Shown here one piece after another: positions 6,741-12,249 of a stretch of DNA of 17,503 nucleotides (positions are counted from its first letter, which is position 1; each line of letters starts with the position of its first letter). The notes beneath the pieces are model-generated. The model worked only from the letters and a program-made list of their open reading frames with translations, ran no database searches and had not been told where the DNA came from. The position numbers and the translations under genes are program-made. The DNA is from CAILLO01 sp964579735. Its GTDB lineage: Bacteria; Bacillota; Clostridia; Saccharofermentanales; UBA5734. The DNA lies in NCBI GenBank assembly GCA_964579735.1, contig CAZOHH010000049.1, positions 1-17,503 of the forward strand, given 5' to 3'.

Positions 6741-7406
6741 ATGAAAAAGCTTTACATGAAGCTCTTCTTCAAGATGCTCCGTCCCTTTCTGGATGGACTG
6801 CGGAGCCAGCGGATCGAGCGCTTCCGCCGACTGAACCCACTCGCACGACCCGGCGGCAACGTCCTCGTGGGAGACTCGATCACGGAAGGATTCCCGATCG
6901 AGGAGATGTACACGGGCGAAAAGCGCGTGTACAACCGCGGCATCAGCGGCGATTCGACGCTGGACGTTATCGGCCGCATGTCGGAGAGCGTGTTCGAGCT
7001 ATCTCCCGCACGCGTCTTCCTGCAGATCGGCACCAACGACTTGAACCTCCCCAAACCGGCGACTCTGGACGAAATCGCGGCGCGGATCGAAGAAATCTGC
7101 AGCCGTGTGGTCATGCAGCTCCCCGGCACCGAGGTCGTCCTGATCTCCGTCTATCCCGTCGCCGAGACGACCAGCCCCGGCATCCAGCTGGAGATGGTCA
7201 GCCCCCGCACGAACGCCATGATCCGGGACCTGAACCGGCGCATCGCGGACGTCGCGGTGAAGCGCGGGCTTGTCTACGTCGACCTGTTCTCCCGGCTCGC
7301 TGATGCGAGCGGGCAGCTGACGCGAGCCTATACGACAGAGGGCCTCCACCTGACCATAGACGGCTACGAAGTCGTGCTGAAGGAGCTCGAGCCGCTGTTC
7401 GTCTAG
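6741..7406 (+). CDS. SGNH/GDSL-family hydrolase
   Basis: A 221-aa SGNH esterase/lipase-fold enzyme. Block I is 'LVGDSITEG' (Ser46 nucleophile), block II is 'RGISGDST' (Gly70), block III is 'LQIGTNDLN' (Asn99), and block V is 'EGLHLTIDGY' (His203). The acidic residue three before the histidine is Glu200, where most members have Asp. A basic, partly hydrophobic N-terminus (MKKLYMKLFFKML) may associate with the membrane but is not a clear signal peptide. Substrates in the family include acyl esters and acetylated sugars of the envelope; none can be assigned. AGGAGG at 6729-6734, 6 bases before the ATG at 6741, fixes the start over the GTG at 6717. Confidence 0.9.
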   Translation: MKKLYMKLFFKMLRPFLDGLRSQRIERFRRLNPLARPGGNVLVGDSITEGFPIEEMYTGEKRVYNRGISGDSTLDVIGRMSESVFELSPARVFLQIGTNDLNLPKPATLDEIAARIEEICSRVVMQLPGTEVVLISVYPVAETTSPGIQLEMVSPRTNAMIRDLNRRIADVAVKRGLVYVDLFSRLADASGQLTRAYTTEGLHLTIDGYEVVLKELEPLFV

Positions 7407-7410
7407 TCGC

Positions 7411-7510
7411 NNNNNNNNNNNNNNNNNNNNNNNNNNNNNNNNNNNNNNNNNNNNNNNNNNNNNNNNNNNNNNNNNNNNNNNNNNNNNNNNNNNNNNNNNN
7501 NNNNNNNNNN
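7411..7510. other. Assembly gap (100 N)
   Basis: Exactly 100 N. It removes the start and the N-terminal Rossmann motif of the following oxidoreductase, so the true distance to the SGNH gene is unknown. Confidence 0.99.
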
Positions 7511-7512
7511 TG

Positions 7513-8364
7513 TCTCCGCAAACGAAGGCCTTCGACGACTTCCCACGGATGCTCGAGAGCTGCGAGATGGACATGCTCTACATCTGCCTCCCGCCGTTCG
7601 CGCACGAAGGACAGCTGGAAGCGGCCGCCGCCAAGGGAATCCACATTTTCATCGAGAAGCCGATCGGCATCGACACACTGCGGGCTTCGCTCATGGTCGA
7701 AGCCATACGGAAGGCGGGCGTCCTTTCGCAGGTCGGGTACCACATGCGCTTCACGGAAAACGTCGCCAAGCTGAAGGCTCTGATAGATAGTGGCGAGGCC
7801 GGCAAGCCGACGCTGTTCGACGCACGATACGCCTGCAATTCCCTGCACGGGAAATCCTGGTGGATGGACCGGACCCAGTCTGGAGGCCAGGTGTTCGAGC
7901 AGGTGATCCATATCTACGATATGGCCATGTACCTGTTGGGAGAACCCGCCACCGTCGCGGGCTTCCTCGAGAACCTATGCCATCGCGAGGTCCCCGGCTA
8001 CACCGTGGAAGACACCAGCATCTCCGCCATCCGATTCCGTTCGGGTGCGTTGGCCAACATATCGGCGTCCAACTGCGCAGTCCCGGGTGAATGGAATTCC
8101 AGCTTCACGGTCGTCTGCGAAAAACTCACGGCCCATTTCCAGGGAGACGACAGCGCGGAGTTCATCTACACCGACCAGACGCCCCCCCGCAAGGAGTCCC
8201 TGCAGACCCGCGGCAATCCGCATTTCGCGGAGACCGTTGCCTTCGTCCAAGCCGTGCGCGGGCTGGCGCCGAACACCTGCACGATCGAGGACGGATTCAA
8301 CAGTCTTCGGCTGGTCGAGGCGGTGGTCCAGTCGTCGGAAGAGGGCAGGTTCGTATATATATAG
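7513..8364 (+). CDS. Gfo/Idh/MocA family oxidoreductase, 5' end lost in gap
   Basis: The open frame enters from the gap (SPQTKAFDDFPRMLE) and runs 283 codons to TAG at 8362-8364. The Rossmann half shows 'DMLYICLPPFAHEGQLEAAAAKGIHIFIEKPIG', with the catalytic-type EKP lysine motif, and 'VGYHMRFTENVAKLK'. The C-terminal alpha/beta domain shows 'SGGQVFEQVIHIYDMAMYLLGEP', the site of the family's catalytic histidine. The GxGxxG start of the NAD(P) site, about 45-60 residues, is missing with the gap. Members oxidise or reduce sugars, inositols and related polyols; the substrate is not readable. No terminator is evident after it. Confidence 0.9.
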   Translation, partial: SPQTKAFDDFPRMLESCEMDMLYICLPPFAHEGQLEAAAAKGIHIFIEKPIGIDTLRASLMVEAIRKAGVLSQVGYHMRFTENVAKLKALIDSGEAGKPTLFDARYACNSLHGKSWWMDRTQSGGQVFEQVIHIYDMAMYLLGEPATVAGFLENLCHREVPGYTVEDTSISAIRFRSGALANISASNCAVPGEWNSSFTVVCEKLTAHFQGDDSAEFIYTDQTPPRKESLQTRGNPHFAETVAFVQAVRGLAPNTCTIEDGFNSLRLVEAVVQSSEEGRFVYI

Positions 8365-8430
8365 GGCGATATCTGCAGGAGTCGATTCAGCATTCTCTCC
8401 TCGTCACTCCGGCTTCAGTCGGGTATATGC

Positions 8431-8667
8431 CTACATCCAGTTCGCAGGCCAGATTTCGTCGAATTTCGCTTTCCTCTTGCCCATTTCCGAATGATATCCA
8501 GATGCGAGCCATATAGTCTTCGCATCCTTTCTTCGGATTCCGCAATCTGGATGCGACTTGATCCAGAGGATGATGTCCCACATCCGAAAGACTCGCAGAT
8601 CGTCGAGTCCGGTATTGAGTACATGGTCGATTTCAGTCTGCAGCACGGACTCGTCCGAATCGGTCAC
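8431..8667 (-). CDS. Unknown 78-aa protein, last gene of the XRE/ImmA operon
   Basis: I do not recognise this protein. Its GTG (8667-8665) overlaps the TGA of the metallopeptidase gene as GTGA, an arrangement typical of translationally coupled genes, and this is the main support for it being real. The N-terminal third is acidic (MTDSDESVLQTEIDHVLNTG); the rest is basic and tryptophan-rich ('FRMWDIILWIKSHPDCGIRR', 'IWLASGYHSEMGKRKAKFDEIWPANWM'). It has no signal peptide. Two overlapping minus frames in the same place are shadows. It could be an effector or toxin of the module, or a fortuitous frame. Confidence 0.5.
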   Translation of the reverse strand: MTDSDESVLQTEIDHVLNTGLDDLRVFRMWDIILWIKSHPDCGIRRKDAKTIWLASGYHSEMGKRKAKFDEIWPANWM

Positions 8668-9554
8668 TCATCCTCCAGGGCCCTCTGCAATTCTTCTGCA
8701 GTGGGATATCTCGGGTGTGAATCGATGCCAAACGATTCCGGCGTCCTGTCGAATCGAGAGAGGACTTGCTTGAGCTTTGTCAGGGAAATCTTCTCTCGGG
8801 CGAAATCCTGCAGAGCCATATCGATGATCTCATCGAACCGCTTGATCTTCGAGACCTCCTGATTGCGCGAACAGAGTCCGAAACGGTCCTGCAACCTGAC
8901 AACAGGGCTTTCTCTGCCCTCACATGGAACTTCCAGAAGCGCTGCTTTCTGGGAATCCCCGATCAGTTCCAGTTCATGAAGCCTTTTCACGGTCATCTTG
9001 AAGGGAGCGATGCACGGATCCATCAACTCGATCACAAGGAGCAGCAGACGAATATCATCGTCCGGATCCACACTTCGACGAGGCCCGACACGAAACGCAT
9101 CCGTCACGAAGTCCTTGTCCATCAATAGTTCCGCCGCGAAACGGTTGGCTATCGCTTCGTTCTTCTCGTTCGCGTACCCTGCCATGTCTTCTTTCCGAAC
9201 TGGATCGCCTCCTTCGGACGAAACCAGGGTCTCGTTGCTACCTTCCGCGATCTTCAAGACGTGGGCAAGTTCGTGGGCCGCCGCGAAGATCTGCCTTTCC
9301 AGAGGCTGATTCGTGTTGATGAAAACGAACGGACTCGAACGTTCGTCCTCCCGCTTTACGGTCCGATAGAACGCCCAGAGGGCATGATCATCGATCGGGT
9401 AATACAACACTTTGCAGTACTTCTCCAGCAGTGCGAAGACATCGTCCCTGGGAATCAGGTTGATGAGCTTCTTGTCTGCACGGAGATCTCCGATCCTCTT
9501 CCGGATGACGTCTATGTCCCTCCGGGTCAGATTCCCGGCTCTAGACGGGGTCAT
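8664..9554 (-). CDS. ImmA/IrrE family metallo-endopeptidase
   Basis: A 296-aa protein with the zinc metallopeptidase signature 'IFAAAHELAHVL' (His94, Glu95, His98) and the downstream 'NEAIANRFAAELLM' (132-146), whose glutamate supplies the third ligand in ImmA/IrrE (COG2856) proteins. In known pairs such as ImmR-ImmA of ICEBs1, this peptidase cleaves an XRE repressor encoded beside it; that role is inferred here. About 120 residues follow the usual peptidase core and could be a sensor or partner-binding region. The ATG lies 14 bases inside the upstream XRE gene, so the two are co-translated. Confidence 0.9.
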   Translation of the reverse strand: MTPSRAGNLTRRDIDVIRKRIGDLRADKKLINLIPRDDVFALLEKYCKVLYYPIDDHALWAFYRTVKREDERSSPFVFINTNQPLERQIFAAAHELAHVLKIAEGSNETLVSSEGGDPVRKEDMAGYANEKNEAIANRFAAELLMDKDFVTDAFRVGPRRSVDPDDDIRLLLLVIELMDPCIAPFKMTVKRLHELELIGDSQKAALLEVPCEGRESPVVRLQDRFGLCSRNQEVSKIKRFDEIIDMALQDFAREKISLTKLKQVLSRFDRTPESFGIDSHPRYPTAEELQRALEDE

Positions 9555-9888
9555 TCAACCGATCCTCGAGAAGGATATAATCTTCGATGATCGAGTTGAC
9601 GAATTCATATTCCGTATCATTCTTCGACTCGCCCATGCATCGGACGGCGTCGGCCTGTAGTTCGGGCCAGCTCGTGGAGGGAATACGGCCTATCAATTCG
9701 TCGACGCTGACGGACAGGATATCCGCGACAAGCGAAATCTCACGAATGTTGATGGCCTTTCGTCCGTTGACGATCTTATGTACCATCTGGCGTGAAACAC
9801 CCAATCGCAAGGCCAGGTCGGTCTGCTTCATCGACCGTTCTTCCAGAACTTCCTGGATATTCTTTCCGACTCTCTGGAAGTAATCCAT
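9541..9888 (-). CDS. XRE-family helix-turn-helix regulator
   Basis: A 115-aa protein. Residues 7-66 form a Cro/C1-type domain: 'VGKNIQEVLEERSMKQTDLA', then 'LGVSRQMVHKIVNGRKAI' as the recognition region, then 'ISLVADILSVSVDELIG'. The C-terminal 45 residues are acidic and may contact the peptidase or mediate dimerisation. GAGAGGAG lies 6 bases before the ATG. It heads the three-gene minus-strand operon, overlapping the peptidase gene by 14 bases. The inverted repeat over its own -35 suggests it represses itself until cleaved or displaced. Confidence 0.9.
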   Translation of the reverse strand: MDYFQRVGKNIQEVLEERSMKQTDLALRLGVSRQMVHKIVNGRKAINIREISLVADILSVSVDELIGRIPSTSWPELQADAVRCMGESKNDTEYEFVNSIIEDYILLEDRLNDPV

Positions 9889-9938
9889 GGGGTTCTCCTC
9901 TCGACAAGGGCAGCTCGCATATCAGAATCCAACGGCTC

Positions 9939-9967
9939 ATCATAGCATCGCTGCATATCGAAGTAAA
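9939..9967 (-). promoter_or_regulatory. Promoter of the XRE/ImmA operon
   Basis: Reading the minus strand, TTTACT (9967-9962) and TATGAT (9944-9939) are separated by 17 bases. The start would lie near 9932, about 45 bases before the XRE ATG. Confidence 0.7.
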
Positions 9968-9974
9968 CGATATG
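9954..9974. promoter_or_regulatory. Inverted-repeat operator over the -35 of the XRE operon
   Basis: CATATCG (9954-9960) and CGATATG (9968-9974) are a perfect 7-bp inverted repeat with 7 bases between, and the spacer holds the -35 hexamer (9962-9967). The symmetry and position fit a dimeric XRE repressor site for autoregulation; the binder is inferred. Confidence 0.65.
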
Positions 9975-10133
9975 TTGACAAAAGGCACCCAGAACGACCA
10001 AGGACAATGACGAATATCCTCGCTACCCCACGAGTCTACCGTAGGTCGAGCGGGCAGGAGGGTCACAATTTCCGGCAAGAAGAGACAAGCCGCAGACAGT
10101 CGGCAACAAATAGGCTTGCTTTTCCGATACCGA

Positions 10134-10748
10134 TTACGCGAACAGCGCCGTACAACCGTGTTCGACGAGTAGATCGTCGACTTCGCGCGGCTCGAAGATG
10201 CGATGCTCCAGGCAGTGGCGCACGATGATGTCCGATTTCACGGTGTAGCGGAAGGTAAATCCCTTGGCGTTCAACAATTGCTCCGCCTCCTCCGGCGAAG
10301 CGTGAAGGACGAAGGCCAGTTTCATGATGTTCTGACGCCGTGTCTCGCCCTGCCCGCCTTTCCTCATCATGGTGTGAAATAGCTGGGGTGAGATTCCGGC
10401 TTCGATCATGAGACCATCGTATGTATACGGCCGAGTGAAACGGCGCAATAGGAGTGCCTTGACGAGGACTTCGAATTCGTTCGGAGTTTCCTGGGACATC
10501 GCGTGTTCCAGAGTCTCTTCAAGGTCCGAGCGGATCTCGACGAAGATCCTGTCGTTCATGACTACGGTTTGGCGCAGCGCATCAGGATCAAGCGCCGACA
10601 GACGCTTGGCCAACCGTTCTGCGAACAATCGCAAGACCGCCTCCATCTCTCGCGCGACCTGTTCAGGATCGGAAAGCCGCCTTTCGTCGAGGTAGTGTGT
10701 GTAGTTGAGCGACCTTCCGTTCAAGAGTAGGAATTTCAAATCCATCAT
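10134..10748 (-). CDS. HTH-like regulator-type protein of the vWA/macro-associated kind
   Basis: A 204-aa soluble, mostly helical protein. Residues about 100-204 ('DGLMIEAGISPQLFHTMMRK', 'LAFVLHASPEEAEQLLNAKG', 'SDIIVRHCLEHRIFEPREVD') match, from memory, a Bacillota domain with an XRE-like fold. It is often fused to macro (Appr-1-p) domains or encoded beside vWA/TerY proteins ('..NIDRKLFSKIR..LALAIALRLNLDET..LL..AGY..'). The N-terminal half is unrecognised, with a coiled-coil-like stretch 'VAREMEAVLRLFAERLAKRL'. The ATG at 10748 has GAGGA about 8 bases upstream and a TAGAAT -10 candidate at 10795-10790. It diverges from the vWA gene across 156 bases, which fits shared control. Confidence 0.65.
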   Translation of the reverse strand: MMDLKFLLLNGRSLNYTHYLDERRLSDPEQVAREMEAVLRLFAERLAKRLSALDPDALRQTVVMNDRIFVEIRSDLEETLEHAMSQETPNEFEVLVKALLLRRFTRPYTYDGLMIEAGISPQLFHTMMRKGGQGETRRQNIMKLAFVLHASPEEAEQLLNAKGFTFRYTVKSDIIVRHCLEHRIFEPREVDDLLVEHGCTALFA

Positions 10749-10904
10749 GTTGAAATCCTCGCTTTCTGCGCACTGAAGTACACTCCCTCATTCTACCACC
10801 ATGGGAAATGCAACCTAAATTCCCAATTGAGGACGCTTCACCTCCCACGCGCTACGATGGGGTTGTAAGCTTCCCAGGAAGCCCGACGAAAGGAGACCCG
10901 GCAA

Positions 10905-11537
10905 ATGAGAGGTGAAATCTTCGCGATCCTGGACCGCAGCGGTTCCATGAGCAACTGCGTCGACGAGACGATCCGCGGCTACAACCGATTCCTCGACAAC
11001 CAGAAGGAGGAGGGGAGCGGTTGGAAGGACATGCGTCTCACGACGGCACTCTTCGACGACCGGTACGAGGTCCTGGTGCAGGCATGCCCGCTGCTCGACA
11101 CCCTGCCGCTGACCGACCGCGCGTATTTCGTGCGCGGGAGCACCGCCCTCTTCGACGCCATCGGCAAAACCCTGCTTGACGCCAACACCCGCCTCGAGGC
11201 GAAGGACCCGGCTGACCGCCCCGAGCGCGTCGTCGTCCTGATCATCACCGACGGCCAGGAGAATGCGAGCACCCGCTACACCGCCGCAGACGTGAAACGC
11301 CTGATCGACGGCCGCAAGAACGCCGGCTGGGAGTTCTTCTTCCTCGGTGCCGAACTCGAGAACTTCGACGACGCGCACCGCATCGGAATCGACCCCGCAC
11401 GCCAGGCCGGCTTCGAGAAGGGGATGAGCGAAGCGACCTATCAGCGGATGAGCAAGACCATCAAGGGCTTCATGAAGACGGGCAAGGTCGAGGACGGCTG
11501 GGGCGACGACTTCAAGAAGGGCGGCGAAGTCCGGTGA
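10905..11537 (+). CDS. von Willebrand factor A (vWA) domain protein
   Basis: A 210-aa cytosolic protein that is essentially one vWA domain. The MIDAS metal site is complete: 'ILDRSGSMS' gives Asp10, Ser12 and Ser14; 'VRGSTALFDAI' gives Thr80; 'IITDGQEN' gives Asp116. The C-terminus is lysine/glycine-rich. It resembles the stand-alone bacterial vWA proteins of the TerY kind, which act as metal-dependent scaffolds for partner proteins. AAAGGAG lies 9 bases before the ATG. Its TGA overlaps the GTG of the next gene as GTGA, so the aspartic protease-like protein is the most likely partner. A TACGAT at 10853-10858 is a candidate -10, with only TTGAGG 20 bases upstream as -35. Confidence 0.92.
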   Translation: MRGEIFAILDRSGSMSNCVDETIRGYNRFLDNQKEEGSGWKDMRLTTALFDDRYEVLVQACPLLDTLPLTDRAYFVRGSTALFDAIGKTLLDANTRLEAKDPADRPERVVVLIITDGQENASTRYTAADVKRLIDGRKNAGWEFFFLGAELENFDDAHRIGIDPARQAGFEKGMSEATYQRMSKTIKGFMKTGKVEDGWGDDFKKGGEVR

Positions 11538-12005
11538 GCGAGGCGGTGTGCGACGGACTCGTGCTGTTCGACGTCCCGGAGGGGCGGGTGCTGGTCGACA
11601 CCGGCTCGCCCTTCTCCTTCGGGGACCTGCCCTCGGTACGGCTGTGCGGAAAGGACTTCCCGCTGTCCCGAAGCCGCCTTCTGGCGGATATCCGGAGACA
11701 GACGGTTCCCGACCTCGTGGCGCTGCTCGGGATGGACGTCCTCTGTCACTTCGACCTTCTNNNNNNNNNNNNNNNNNNNNNNNNNNNNNNNNNNNNNNNN
11801 NNNNNNNNNNNNNNNNNNNNNNNNNNNNNNNNNNNNNNNNNNNNNNNNNNNNNNNNNNNNACTGGAGTTCGGCACACTGCCGGAGATCTTCGAGCTCACG
11901 ATGTCGAGGTTCGGCAGGGATTGGGCCATCCTCGGAACCGACTTCCTGCGCGCGAATCTGAAGGACTCCATCCGACTGGAGAGGAACAGCCTCACGCTGA
12001 GCTAA
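11534..12005 (+). CDS. Retropepsin-like aspartic protease, interrupted by an assembly gap
   Basis: The left part (11534-11760) starts with a GTG coupled to the vWA stop and shows the clan AA aspartic protease pattern: 'LVLFDVPEGRVLVDTGSPFSFG' with the catalytic DTGS, then 'ALLGMDVLCHFDL'. The right part (11862-12005) reads 'LEFGTLPEIFELTMSRFGRD', then 'AILGTDFLRANLKDSIRLER', ending at TAA. The halves are in different frames across the 100-N gap, which means little because the gap length is a placeholder. Each half has its own LGxDxL motif, so the intact gene may hold two tandem retropepsin-type domains, the second DTG being in the gap. No signal peptide is seen. Family members act as dimers or internal pseudo-dimers to cleave protein substrates. 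Confidence 0.75.
11761..11860. other. Assembly gap (100 N) inside the retropepsin-like gene
   Basis: Exactly 100 N. It breaks the protease reading frame; the flanking protein fragments look like parts of one gene but the missing length is unknown. Confidence 0.99.
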
Positions 12006-12031
12006 GGCGCTGGCATTTCCACCTCATTCAC

Positions 12032-12060
12032 TTGACTTATTGTCCCGACGGTCTGACAAT
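12032..12060 (+). promoter_or_regulatory. Promoter of the riboswitch-controlled surface protein
   Basis: TTGACT (12032-12037) and GACAAT (12055-12060) are 17 bases apart. The start would fall at about 12066, right at the 5' strand of the aptamer, which leaves very little leader before the riboswitch. Confidence 0.6.
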
Positions 12061-12064
12061 CGAT

Positions 12065-12137
12065 GCAACAGGCAAATCTGGCGAAAGCCGGAGACGCAAA
12101 GCTAAAGGGCCTTCGGGAAACGATGGCAGCCAGTTGC
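12065..12137 (+). promoter_or_regulatory. Cyclic di-GMP-I (GEMM-I) riboswitch aptamer
   Basis: The segment carries the GEMM-I hallmarks in order. P1 is GCAAC (12065-12069) pairing with GTTGC (12133-12137). 'AGGCAAA' leads into P2, TCTGGC/GCCGGA capped by a GAAA tetraloop (12077-12092). Next comes the invariant GACGCAAAGC (12093-12102), a P3 arm with a CTTCGG-type loop, and 'ATGGCAGCCAGTTGC', which closely resembles clostridial members. GEMM-I aptamers bind c-di-GMP at the P1/P2/P3 junction. The intrinsic terminator begins 24 bases after the aptamer, so ligand binding probably decides readthrough into the giant protein gene. Whether c-di-GMP turns expression on or off is not settled by inspection. 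Confidence 0.92.
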
Positions 12138-12160
12138 TGAAGAAGATATCCCGTTTCGGG

Positions 12161-12199
12161 GAAGACGGCAATCTGTGCGAACGATTGCCGTCTTCTTTT
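12161..12199 (+). terminator. Intrinsic terminator forming the riboswitch expression platform
   Basis: GAAGACGGCAATC (12161-12173) and GATTGCCGTCTTC (12183-12195) form a perfect 13-bp stem with a 9-base loop, followed by TTTT. It lies between the aptamer and the start codon, 50 bases before the ATG. A GAAGAAGA stretch at 12139-12146 could compete for the TCTTC arm. Confidence 0.9.
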
Positions 12200-12249
12200 G
12201 TCCCGGTTCGTCCGGAGCATGCCAGAAGTGAAGAGACGAGAGGGGTATC

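Noticed and set aside
8365..8430. Terminator for the oxidoreductase or the XRE operon
   Set aside because: No stem followed by a T-run could be found on either strand in this stretch.
9975..10008. Plus-strand TTGACA and GACAAT as a divergent promoter from the XRE region
   Set aside because: Spacing is 22 bases and no plus-strand gene follows before the convergent gene at 10134.
10086..10118. CAAGCC/GGCTTG hairpin downstream of the HTH-like gene
   Set aside because: Only 6 bp with a 21-base loop and no clean T-run on either strand; not convincing as a terminator.
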